Shown piece after piece: positions 1 to 7,213 of a stretch of 21,975 nucleotides of DNA. Numbering within the stretch: the first letter of the stretch is position 1; each line of letters starts with the position of its first letter. The DNA is taken from the NCBI GenBank assembly GCA_937898525.1, contig CALCBC010000061.1:1-21975 (forward strand). Reading direction: 5' to 3'. The notes under the pieces were generated by a model. The model worked only from the letters and a program-made list of their open reading frames with translations. It was not told the DNA's origin and made no database searches. The position numbers were made by a program, and so were the translations under genes. This stretch comes from an uncultured Sphingomonadales bacterium (GTDB taxonomy: Bacteria > Pseudomonadota > Alphaproteobacteria > Sphingomonadales > Sphingomonadaceae).

Positions 1-27
1 ACCCCCGCAACCATCGTCAGACGTTAG

Positions 28-63
28 ACCGCCCGGCCGCGAGGCTCAGGGCGGTTTTCTTTT
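28..63 (+). terminator. Rho-independent terminator of a gene left of the window
   Basis: A 7-bp perfect stem (ACCGCCC at 28-34 with GGGCGGT at 49-55) contains a short inner GCC/GGC stem capped by GCGA. It is followed at once by the T-rich run TTTTCTTTT ending at 63. This is the classical shape of an intrinsic terminator reading rightward. No gene body lies upstream inside the window, so it must end a transcript entering from the left. It insulates fumC, whose start is only 27 bases further on. Confidence 0.8.
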
Positions 64-89
64 GTCTGCCGCGGGCGCATCTTGAGGCC

Positions 90-1487
90 ATGACCCATAC
101 CCGCACCGAAACCGACACCTTCGGGCCCATAGAGGTCCCAGCCGACAGGCTGTGGGGCGCGCAGACCCAGCGCAGCCTCGAGAACTTCCGTATCGGCGGG
201 GAGCGCATGCCGACCGGCGTGATCCGCGCGCTCGGGATCGTCAAGCGCGCCGCCGCGCGGGTCAACGCGCGGCTCGGGCTGCTCGAGCCACGGCTGGCCG
301 AGGCGATCGCCAGGGCCGCCGGGGAAGTTGCCGACGGGCAGCTCGACGAGCACTTCCCGCTGGTCGTGTGGCAGACCGGCTCGGGCACGCAGACCAACAT
401 GAATGCCAACGAGGTCATCGCCAACCGCGCGATCGCGCTCCTCGGCGGCGAGGTCGGCAGCAAGAGCCCGGTTCACCCGAACGACCACGTCAACCTGTCG
501 CAATCGTCGAACGATACGATCCCGACCGCGATCCACGTCGCCGCGGCGCTGGCGATCACCGGCGAGCTGCTGCCGGCGCTCGGGCGGATGGCGAACGACC
601 TCGAGAGCAAGGCCGAGGCGTGGGCCGGGATCGTCAAGATCGGCCGGACGCACACGCAGGACGCTACGCCGCTGACGCTGGGGCAGGAAGTGTCCGGCTG
701 GGCGCGGCAGGTGCGCGCCGGGATCGGGCGGATCGAGCTGGCGCTGCCGGGGCTGTACGAACTGGCCCAGGGCGGCACCGCGGTCGGTACCGGGCTCAAC
801 GCGCCGGCCGGGTTCGCCGGGGCGATCGCCGCCGAGATCGCCGAGGCTACCGGTCTGCCGTTCGTCTCCGCGCCCAACAAGTTCGAAGCGCTGGCCGGGC
901 AGGACGCTCTGCTGTTCTCGCACGGGGCGCTGAACACGCTGGCTGCCTCGCTGTACAAGATCGCCAACGACATCCGCCTGCTCGGTTCCGGACCGCGCGC
1001 CGGGCTTGGCGAACTGGCGCTACCGGCAAACGAGCCAGGCTCGTCGATCATGCCTGGCAAGGTCAACCCGACCCAGTGCGAGGCGCTGACCCAGGTTTGC
1101 GCGCAGGTCATCGGCAATCACGCGACGGTGACCTTCGCGGCGAGCCAGGGGCAGTTCGAGCTCAACGTCTATCGCCCGGTGGTGGCGCACGCGGTGCTGC
1201 AATCGGTCCGGCTGCTGGCGGACGCCTGCGACAGCTTCACGCGCAACCTGCTCGCCGGGCTCGAGCCGCGGCTCGACAACCTCGCGGCGGGAGTCGAGCG
1301 CTCGCTGATGCTGGTGACGGCGCTGGCGCCGGCGATCGGCTACGACCGCGCCGCCGCAATCGCGAAGGATGCGCACGCGCGCGGCATCACGCTGCGCGAG
1401 GCGGCGCTCGCCAGCGGGTTCGTCAGCGCAGAGGATTACGACCGGCTGGTGCGGCCCGAGGCGATGCTCGGCACGCGCGAGACCTAG
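90..1487 (+). CDS. fumC: Class II fumarate hydratase FumC
   Basis: Cytoplasmic fumarase of the iron-independent class II type, interconverting fumarate and L-malate in the TCA cycle. The 465-residue protein has the normal family length and aligns closely with the E. coli enzyme. His188 in GRTHTQDATP and Ser318 in the fumarase/aspartase signature GSSIMPGKVNP fall at exactly the E. coli catalytic numbering. The substrate-binding TGSGTQTNMN segment and the SSNDT motif are also intact. The ATG at 90 is the first start after the upstream terminator; a modest GAGG sits just before it. No other gene shares its strand and direction immediately downstream. Its stop overlaps the stop of the convergent small gene through a shared CTAG at 1484-1487. 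Close relatives are argininosuccinate lyase and aspartase, but the sequence fits FumC throughout. Confidence 0.97.
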   Translation: MTHTRTETDTFGPIEVPADRLWGAQTQRSLENFRIGGERMPTGVIRALGIVKRAAARVNARLGLLEPRLAEAIARAAGEVADGQLDEHFPLVVWQTGSGTQTNMNANEVIANRAIALLGGEVGSKSPVHPNDHVNLSQSSNDTIPTAIHVAAALAITGELLPALGRMANDLESKAEAWAGIVKIGRTHTQDATPLTLGQEVSGWARQVRAGIGRIELALPGLYELAQGGTAVGTGLNAPAGFAGAIAAEIAEATGLPFVSAPNKFEALAGQDALLFSHGALNTLAASLYKIANDIRLLGSGPRAGLGELALPANEPGSSIMPGKVNPTQCEALTQVCAQVIGNHATVTFAASQGQFELNVYRPVVAHAVLQSVRLLADACDSFTRNLLAGLEPRLDNLAAGVERSLMLVTALAPAIGYDRAAAIAKDAHARGITLREAALASGFVSAEDYDRLVRPEAMLGTRET

Positions 1488-1717
1488 TCGGCGAGGCCGG
1501 AAGCCTCGGCCGCTTCGAGTTCCGCGGCGCGGCGGGCTGCGCGCAGGTCGTCGGCCTTGACCCGCTCGGCGTCGATCAGCTTCTGGCGGTCCGCCATGCT
1601 GCGCCAGGCCCGCGCAGAGCGCAGCTCGCGCTCGCGGACGTTCTCGAGCACCGCCTTCTCGGCCTCGGCTTCGGCGGCGCGGGCGCGCTGGTCGTAGAAT
1701 TCGAAAGTCTGGCTCAT
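1484..1717 (-). CDS. Small charged alpha-helical protein of unknown function
   Basis: A 77-residue minus-strand protein beginning MSQTFEFYDQ. It is made almost entirely of Ala, Glu, Arg and Lys, with no predicted signal peptide or membrane segment. The heptad-like spacing of Ala and Leu among charged residues suggests one long helix or a coiled coil. I recall similar short proteins as conserved hypotheticals in sphingomonads, but know no function. The ATG at 1717 is supported by the non-random FEFYDQRA N-terminus; a weak GGGAC lies about 12 bases upstream. The stop codon (TAG) overlaps the fumC stop on the other strand. The reading frame is open only for this length and is not just a mirror of fumC, since almost all of it lies beyond fumC. 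Function is unassigned. Confidence 0.72.
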   Translation of the reverse strand: MSQTFEFYDQRARAAEAEAEKAVLENVRERELRSARAWRSMADRQKLIDAERVKADDLRAARRAAELEAAEASGLAD

Positions 1718-1742
1718 GGATGCGAACGTCCCGAAGGAGGAT

Positions 1743-1766
1743 CCTCTCCCCCGAGCGGGGGAGAGG
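1743..1766. repeat. Perfect 10-bp GC hairpin between two minus-strand genes
   Basis: CCTCTCCCCC at 1743-1752 pairs perfectly with GGGGGAGAGG at 1757-1766 around a GAGC loop. It lies between the cold-shock gene and the small helical-protein gene, so minus-strand transcription from the former would run into it. Neither side carries a clear T-tract, so it is not a textbook terminator. It could be a Rho-assisted terminator, an mRNA-stabilising hairpin or a dispersed palindromic repeat. Similar CTCTCCCC-type intergenic palindromes are, from memory, frequent in sphingomonad genomes. Confidence 0.6.
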
Positions 1767-1780
1767 GAAAAGGAACAGCG

Positions 1781-1987
1781 TCAGGCCTCCTGGAGGTTGA
1801 CGGCCGATTCACGGCCGTTGCGGCCGCGCTCGACTTCGTAGCTCAGGCGCTGGTCCTTGTTCAGCGTCTGCATCCCGGCGGCCTGGACCGCGGTAATGTG
1901 GACGAAGCTGTCAGCGCCGCCGTCCTCGGGCGAGATGAAGCCGTAGCCTTTGTCGGTGTTGAAGAATTTCACGGTGCCAATCGGCAT
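1781..1987 (-). CDS. Cold-shock domain protein (CspA family)
   Basis: A 68-residue single cold-shock domain, a five-strand OB fold that binds single-stranded RNA and DNA and acts as an RNA chaperone. It begins MPIGTVKFFNTDKGYGFI, with the RNP1 core KGYGFI intact. RNP2 reads SFVHI instead of the usual VFVHI. The ATG at 1987 is chosen because the domain starts there and AAAGGAA lies about 8 bases upstream. The frame stays open 49 codons further upstream, but that stretch resembles no cold-shock protein and begins with TTG, so it is better read as leader. An untranslated leader of 100 bases or more would fit the family, where long 5' UTRs often control translation. Whether it is cold-induced or constitutive cannot be told from sequence. 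Confidence 0.95.
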   Translation of the reverse strand: MPIGTVKFFNTDKGYGFISPEDGGADSFVHITAVQAAGMQTLNKDQRLSYEVERGRNGRESAVNLQEA

Positions 1988-2252
1988 GAGGGTGTTCCTT
2001 TCGAGAACGTGGTGCCCGGGCGGTATTGCCGTGGGCGGGTAGTGCGTCGGGTCGTCAATCGAAAGGAAGTCGCCGTCAGGGCCATGAATGCCGCCGTAGC
2101 GGCTGGCCGGCCCCGGCACCGAAGTCCGTCGCAAAATTCGACGTCAGCGCGGCGCGTGTAGCACGGAACGGGCCGAACGCCTAATCCGGCCTAGTTCGCC
2201 TTTTGCCGCACGAGCGCGTAAGGGGCGCGGGGTGGCAAGGGACGGACTGACG
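1988..2252. other. Divergent intergenic region between csp and phnA-like genes
   Basis: 265 bases lie between two divergently transcribed genes, so promoters in both directions should be here. A short AT-rich patch around 2132-2138 is flanked by the inverted repeat CGTCG (2127-2131) and CGACG (2139-2143). I see no convincing -35/-10 pair and no known riboswitch. The minus-strand part is likely to supply the 5' leader of the cold-shock mRNA. Confidence 0.4.
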
Positions 2253-2555
2253 ATGAGCGACGAAGACTACGTTTACGACGAGGACAGCGGCGAGTGGATG
2301 CCGGCCTCCGAACTGGCTGCGAAGCGCGCCGCCGCCTCGCAGGTGGAAGTGCGTGACGCGGTCGGCAACCTGCTGGCGGACGGCGACCAGGTCACGCTGA
2401 TCAAGGACCTCGAGGTCAAGGGCGCCGGACAGACCCTGAAGCGCGGCACGCTGATCAAGTCGATCCGCCTGACAGGGGATCCGCAGGAGATCGACTGCAA
2501 GTACGAGGGCATCAGGGGCCTGGTGCTGCGGGCGGAGTTCGTGCGCAAGCGTTAG
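2253..2555 (+). CDS. PhnA C-terminal domain protein lacking the zinc ribbon
   Basis: A 100-residue protein whose region from about residue 29 to the end matches the PhnA C-terminal domain: VGNLLADGDQVTLIKDL, LKRGTLIKSIRL, IDCKYEGIRGLVL and a final FVRKR. This small SH3-like barrel was named for the E. coli phn region, but its role is not established and a part in phosphonate breakdown is doubtful. The N-terminal zinc ribbon of longer homologues is absent. It is replaced by an acidic stretch with DEDSGEWMPASEL and no paired cysteines. The ATG at 2253 is preferred to an in-frame GTG at 2232 because AAGGGA sits 10 bases before it. It stands alone, 52 bases before the mini-ORF of the export operon. 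Confidence 0.88.
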   Translation: MSDEDYVYDEDSGEWMPASELAAKRAAASQVEVRDAVGNLLADGDQVTLIKDLEVKGAGQTLKRGTLIKSIRLTGDPQEIDCKYEGIRGLVLRAEFVRKR

Positions 2556-2607
2556 AGCGGCCGGGAACGGCGGATAGACTGCCGGATTGATCGCCGGCAG
2601 GAGGCGA

Positions 2608-2673
2608 ATGCGGCACATCGAGACGACGGCGGCAGGCGGAGCGGGCGCCCTTTCGGGAAGGCGCTTGCCGTGA
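2608..2673 (+). CDS. Possible 21-residue leader ORF coupled to the exporter adaptor
   Basis: An ATG at 2608 follows a very good ribosome-binding site, CAGGAGGCGA, and opens a frame of 21 codons (MRHIETTAAGG...). It closes with TGA at 2671-2673, overlapping the GTG start of the adaptor gene (2670-2672) as GTGA. The layout matches translational coupling, in which ribosomes finishing the short frame restart on the adaptor. The peptide has no recognisable motif and no run of a regulatory amino acid. It may be a chance frame around a strong SD-like sequence. The adaptor also has its own GGGAAGG at 2655-2661. Confidence 0.35.
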   Translation: MRHIETTAAGGAGALSGRRLP

Positions 2674-3719
2674 AACGCGGAAGGCTCGCGGTGTGGGCGG
2701 CTGCGCTTGCGCTTGCCGGCCTGCTTGCGTGGTGGCTGCTGGCTCCGCGCGTAGCCGAGGTCGAGACGATCACCGTCCAGCGCGGCGAAGCGACACGGGC
2801 GCTCGCCGTAAACGGCCGCATCCGGCCGCGCCAGTCGGTGGCCGTCCAGTCTCCGGTCTCCGGCACCCTGCTCGACCTGCCCTATGACGTCGGCGACCGG
2901 GTCGAGGCCGGCACGCCGATCGCGCGGGTCGACGACGGACCGCAACGCGCGGCGATCGCCGAAGCGACTGCCGCGATCGCGGCGCAGGAAGCCGTGCTGG
3001 CGCAGGCGCGGCGCGACTACGAACGCTTCGCCGCGCTCGGCGAGTTCGTCAGCAAGCGACAGCTCGAAGAGACGCGGCTGGCCGTGCAGGAAGGCGCGCG
3101 CGAACTCGAGCGGCGTCGCGCGAGCCGAGCCCAGGCGCAGGAGGTGCAGCAGCGCGCGGTGCTGCGCGCGCCGTTCGCGGGTGTGATCCTCGAGCGACCG
3201 GTCGACCGAGGGCAGACGGTCGGGCTCGAGACCGTGATCTACCGACTGGCCGACTTGACCGCGCCCGAAGTCAGCGCCGAAGTCGACGAGATCTACGCTG
3301 CCGAGCTGCGCGTCGGGATGATCGGGCTGGTCGAAGTGCCCGGCCGAACCCAGGCGCTGCGGGCCGAAGTGGTCCACGTCGAACCGCGCGTCGACGAGTC
3401 GACCGGCGCGCGCGAAGTGAGGTTGCGGTTCCTCGATCCGCTCGACGTGGCGCCGGCGGGCCAGACGGTATCGGTCAACCTCATCGTCGAGCGGAGAGCC
3501 GACGCGATCGCCATTCCGCGCGCGGCGATCCTGTCACCCGAGACCAACCCGCGCGTGCGGGCGATCGGCGACGACGGCCGCGTGGCCGAACGGCCGATCC
3601 GTTTCATCGACTGGCCGGCGGTCGAGGTGATCGTCACGAGCGGGCTCGAGCCCGGGATGCGGGTGCTCGCCGATCCCGCTGCGGCCGCGCCGGGCACGCG
3701 GGCGCGGCCGGCGAGGTAG
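2670..3719 (+). CDS. Periplasmic adaptor (MacA/HlyD type) of an ABC exporter
   Basis: A 349-residue membrane-fusion protein linking an inner-membrane ABC exporter to the periplasm. It has an N-terminal membrane anchor at about residues 6-24 (WAAALALAGLLAWWLL). A biotinyl-lipoyl-like half follows at about 50-90 (VAVQSPVSGTLLDLPYDVGDRVEAGTPIARVDD). A helical hairpin rich in Ala, Glu and Arg covers about 90-165, then the second lipoyl half (LRAPFAGVILERPVDRGQTV) and a beta-barrel region. The GTG start at 2670 is required because the anchor begins there; GGGAAGG lies 8 bases upstream. It heads an operon with the permease (4-base gap) and ATPase. RND adaptors share this fold, but the FtsX permease next door points to a MacAB-like ABC system. 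Substrate unknown; no outer-membrane TolC-like gene is nearby. Confidence 0.92.
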   Translation: MKRGRLAVWAAALALAGLLAWWLLAPRVAEVETITVQRGEATRALAVNGRIRPRQSVAVQSPVSGTLLDLPYDVGDRVEAGTPIARVDDGPQRAAIAEATAAIAAQEAVLAQARRDYERFAALGEFVSKRQLEETRLAVQEGARELERRRASRAQAQEVQQRAVLRAPFAGVILERPVDRGQTVGLETVIYRLADLTAPEVSAEVDEIYAAELRVGMIGLVEVPGRTQALRAEVVHVEPRVDESTGAREVRLRFLDPLDVAPAGQTVSVNLIVERRADAIAIPRAAILSPETNPRVRAIGDDGRVAERPIRFIDWPAVEVIVTSGLEPGMRVLADPAAAAPGTRARPAR

Positions 3720-3723
3720 GCGC

Positions 3724-4922
3724 TTGCGATACGCGGCCAAGATCGCGCTGCGCCACCTGCTGGCGACGCCCGGGCAGAGCCTGCTGCTGGTACTCGGAGT
3801 CGCCACCGGTGTCGGCGTGTTCGTGTTCATGAGCGCGCTGATCGGCGGGCTCGCCACGCTGCTGACGCTGCGCACGGTCGGCAACATCGCCCACATCACG
3901 CTGGAGATGCCCGACCGCGATCCCGCCCGGATCGTGCCCGGCGAACGGGTGCAGGTCGCGGTGCAGAAGGACCTCAGCCGGCGCGAGCAGATCCTGGTCT
4001 GGCAACCGGCGGTGGCGCAGGCCGAAGTGGCGGCTGGCGTAGTCGCGGTTTCCCCGCAGATTCGGGGCAGTGCCTTCGTCCAGCGCGGGCAGGCCGTCGC
4101 CCCCGTCGGGGTGATCGGGGTCCAGCCCGACAAGCTCTCGGCAATCGCCGACATCGGCAAGGCGATGGTCGCGGGCAGCGACGCGCTCACGCCCGATGGC
4201 GTCCTGGTCGGCGCCACGCTGGCCGAGGACCTCGGCCTGAGGATCGGGCAGGTGGTCCGGCTTCGTTCGGACCGCGGGCGCGAGCGCAGCTTCCGCGTCG
4301 GCGGGATCTTCGCGCTCGGGATTTCGACCGCCGATCGCCAGGCGGTCTACATGAATTTCAACACCGCGCGGGCGCTGTTCGATCTGCCGAGCGGCATCTC
4401 GCGCATCGAGATCAAGGTTGCCCCGCCCGACGCGGCGCCCGCGATCGCCGCGCGGCTGCGGCGCGCGACAGGGCTCGAAGCGACCGCGTGGACCGAGGAC
4501 AATGCGCAGCTGTTCGACGCGCTCGATGCGCAAGGACGGACCGGCACGGTGATCAAGGCCTTCGCGCTGGTCACCATCGTGATCGGCATTGCCAGTGCGA
4601 TGCTGCTGTCGATTGTCCGCCGGCGCGGAGAAATCGGGATCATGCGTGCCGTCGGGGCGAGCCCGCGTTTCGTGCTGACGGTGTTCGCGATCGAGGGGAC
4701 GCTGATAGGGACGGCCGGCGCGGTTGCGGGGGCGCTCGTCGCCTGGCTCGCGCTGAGCGCGTTTCCGCCGCTGACCGAAGTCGAAGGAGGCGGCCTCCCG
4801 GTCGACCGCGCGCAGGGTGATTTCCTGCTGGCGATCGCGCTGACAGCGTGCGCCGCTGCTGTCGCCTCGTTGCTCGCGGCGCGGCAGGCGACACGGGTCG
4901 ACCCGGTCGAGGCCATCGGCAC

Positions 4923-4926
<4 letters not shown>
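3724..4926 (+). CDS. FtsX/MacB-fold ABC exporter permease
   Basis: A 400-residue inner-membrane permease with the FtsX/MacB layout. One membrane helix lies near the N-terminus (about 16-40, SLLLVLGVATGVGVFVF). A large periplasmic domain spans about 45-270, and three helices follow in the C-terminal part: about 275-296, 315-345 and 368-388. The conserved coupling segment RRRGEIGIMRAVGAS precedes the third helix. The start is a TTG at 3724, since no ATG or GTG lies in the right place and the protein must begin before helix one; GAGGT at the end of the adaptor gene serves as ribosome-binding site. Its stop overlaps the ATPase start as ATGA. LolC/E proteins share this fold, but the adaptor gene makes a MacB-type exporter, split into permease and ATPase, more likely. 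Confidence 0.93.
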
Positions 4927-5609
<683 letters not shown>

Positions 5610-5694
5610 GTTCCGCCCGGAGGCCACTCGGTCTCCGGAACCGGCTGCCCGCTCGCGCGCTGACTCCCCGCACAACAGGAGGAGTCCGCCCGCA

Positions 5695-6597
5695 ATGGCC
5701 GCACGCGCCTACTGGCAAGGCCAGATCCGTCTCGCGCTCGTGTCGATCCCGGTCGAGGTCTACGCCGCGACCAAGAGCGGGGCGACGATCCAGTTCCACC
5801 AGATCCACGAGCCGAGCGGCAAGCGGATCAACTACGAGAAGGTCGTCCAGGGGATCGGCCCGGTTGACCGCGACGAGATCGTCAAGGGCTACGAGGTGTC
5901 GAAGGGCAACTACGTTCTGCTCGAAGACGACGAGATCGAGGCGGCCAAGGTCGAAAGCCGCAAGACACTCGACCTCGTGCAGTTCGTCGACGCGGGCGAG
6001 ATCGACGTGTTCTACTTCGAGAAGCCGTATTACGTCGTCCCGGCCGACGATCTCGCCGAGGAGGCCTTCGTCGTGCTGCGCGAGGCGCTCAAGGCGAGCA
6101 ACAAGGTCGGCATCGGGCAGATCTCGGTACGCGGGCGCGAGACGCTGGTGTCGTTGAAGCCGTGCGGCAAGGGCATCGTCCTCGAGACGCTGCGCTACGA
6201 GGACGAGGTGCGCAAGGCGCAGAGCTACTTCAAGGACATCCCGGCTACCAAGCCCGACCGGGACCTGCTCGACCTCGCCACGACGCTGATCGAGCAGCGC
6301 AGCGCGCCGTTCGACCCGAGCGAGTTCCACGACCGCTACGTCGATGCGCTGAAGACCCTGATCGCCAAGAAGCAGAAGGCCAAGGGCAAGAAGATCCTCG
6401 AGGACGTCGAGGAGCCCGACCGGCCGAGCGGCGACAACGTGATCGACCTGATGGCAGCGCTGAAGAAGTCGGTCGGCAGCGAGGGCAAGGGCGGCGGCGC
6501 CAAGAAGTCGGCGGGCAAGAAGCCGGCCGCGCGCAAGGCGCCCGCGAAGAAAAAGGCGCCCGCCAGAAAGGCCGCCCCGGCGCGGAAACGCGCGTGA
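5695..6597 (+). CDS. ku: Non-homologous end-joining protein Ku
   Basis: A 300-residue bacterial Ku, which forms a homodimeric ring on double-strand DNA ends and recruits LigD. The core domain begins ARAYWQGQIRLALVSIPVEV and runs to about residue 250, including the family segments FHQIHEPSGKRINYEKV and YYVVPADDLAEEAFVVLREAL. The last 45-50 residues form a Lys/Ala/Pro-rich basic tail (KKPAARKAPAKKKAPARK). Such tails occur in many bacterial Ku proteins and are thought to bind DNA or aid threading. The start at 5695 is fixed by AGGAGGAG at 5677-5684, 10 bases upstream; a longer in-frame opening has no homology. LigD is encoded 0.6 kb downstream, separated by an MgtC-like gene and a repeat cluster. 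Confidence 0.97.
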   Translation: MAARAYWQGQIRLALVSIPVEVYAATKSGATIQFHQIHEPSGKRINYEKVVQGIGPVDRDEIVKGYEVSKGNYVLLEDDEIEAAKVESRKTLDLVQFVDAGEIDVFYFEKPYYVVPADDLAEEAFVVLREALKASNKVGIGQISVRGRETLVSLKPCGKGIVLETLRYEDEVRKAQSYFKDIPATKPDRDLLDLATTLIEQRSAPFDPSEFHDRYVDALKTLIAKKQKAKGKKILEDVEEPDRPSGDNVIDLMAALKKSVGSEGKGGGAKKSAGKKPAARKAPAKKKAPARKAAPARKRA

Positions 6598-6611
6598 GCC
6601 GGCGAGGCGCG

Positions 6612-6713
6612 GCATCCTTCGACAAGCTCAGCATGCGCGGCGTTGGGGGCGGGATAGAGGATCCGCTCACCCTGAGCTTGTCGGAGGGTCATGCCGAGCC
6701 TGTCGGAGGATGC
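6612..6713. repeat. REP-like cluster of three related palindromic units
   Basis: Three related units lie between ku and the MgtC-like gene. Unit one (6612-6635) has the core CTTCGACAAGCTCAGCATG. Units two (about 6668-6690, CCTGAGCTTGTCGGAGG) and three (6690-6713, GCCGAGCCTGTCGGAGG) are in the opposite orientation. The reverse complement of unit one matches unit three at 21 of 24 positions, so RNA could fold into a long stem. The CTTCGACAAGCTCAG core is, from memory, a dispersed intergenic repeat of sphingomonads. No REP-associated transposase gene is in the window. Unit three ends about 7 bases before the next gene's ribosome-binding site. Confidence 0.85.
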
Positions 6714-6730
6714 GCTCCCGGAGGCTGCCG

Positions 6731-7213
6731 ATGGAGCTGAACGAGCCGGTCCTCGTCCACTGGGTCGACCTCGACCTGCTGACCCGGCTCGGCGTGGCCG
6801 CGGTGCTCGGCCTGGTGCTGGGGATGGACCGCGAGTTTCGCGGGCGGGCGGCGGGGCTGCGGACGCACGGGCTGATCTGCTTCTCGGCAGCGGCGATGAC
6901 CGCCTCGATGATCTCGCTGTACCACCAGATCGGCGGACAGATGGAAGAGAACCAGCTCGACGTGCTGCGCATATTCGAGGCGACCGGCGCGTTCATCGGG
7001 ATCATCGGGGCGGGGCTGATCGTGTTCAGCCGCGGCAAGGTGAAGAATCTCACGACTGCGGCACACCTGTGGCTGACCGCGGTGGTCGGGATCGCCTGCG
7101 GCGCCGCGCAGTGGCCGCTGGTCGTGATCGGCGCGGCCATCTCGATCCTGATGCTCACGGTGCTCGGCCTGGTCGAGCAGCGGTGGGCCCCTGACGACGA
7201 TTTCACGCCATGA
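6731..7213 (+). CDS. MgtC/SapB-family inner-membrane protein
   Basis: A 160-residue integral membrane protein with the MgtC/SapB N-terminal domain. It shows the family signature GMDREFRGRAAGLRTHGLI at about 31-49 and the LTTAAHLWLTAVVGIACG segment at 107-124. Hydrophobic segments lie near 18-32, 47-64, 84-100, 113-125 and 128-147. It lacks the C-terminal ACT-like domain of Salmonella MgtC, which is common for the wider family. MgtC proteins are tied to magnesium limitation, F-type ATPase control and virulence in pathogens; in most bacteria the role is unknown. The ATG at 6731 is chosen over one at 6710 because GGAG is 7 bases upstream and the domain starts soon after. The stop overlaps the ligD start (ATGA), so it is translationally coupled to an end-joining ligase. 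Confidence 0.9.
   Translation: MELNEPVLVHWVDLDLLTRLGVAAVLGLVLGMDREFRGRAAGLRTHGLICFSAAAMTASMISLYHQIGGQMEENQLDVLRIFEATGAFIGIIGAGLIVFSRGKVKNLTTAAHLWLTAVVGIACGAAQWPLVVIGAAISILMLTVLGLVEQRWAPDDDFTP

Noticed and set aside
1743..1766. Calling the GC hairpin a Rho-independent terminator
   Set aside because: The stem is perfect, but no T-tract follows on either strand, so it is listed as a palindrome or repeat only.
1988..2134. 49-codon N-terminal extension of the cold-shock protein
   Set aside because: It begins with TTG, resembles no domain, and the strong AAAGGAA site marks the start at 1987.
152..2161. A 669-codon plus-strand open frame across fumC and the two minus-strand genes
   Set aside because: It is Arg/Ala/Gly-rich without motifs and arises from high GC; fumC in another frame has perfect catalytic residues.
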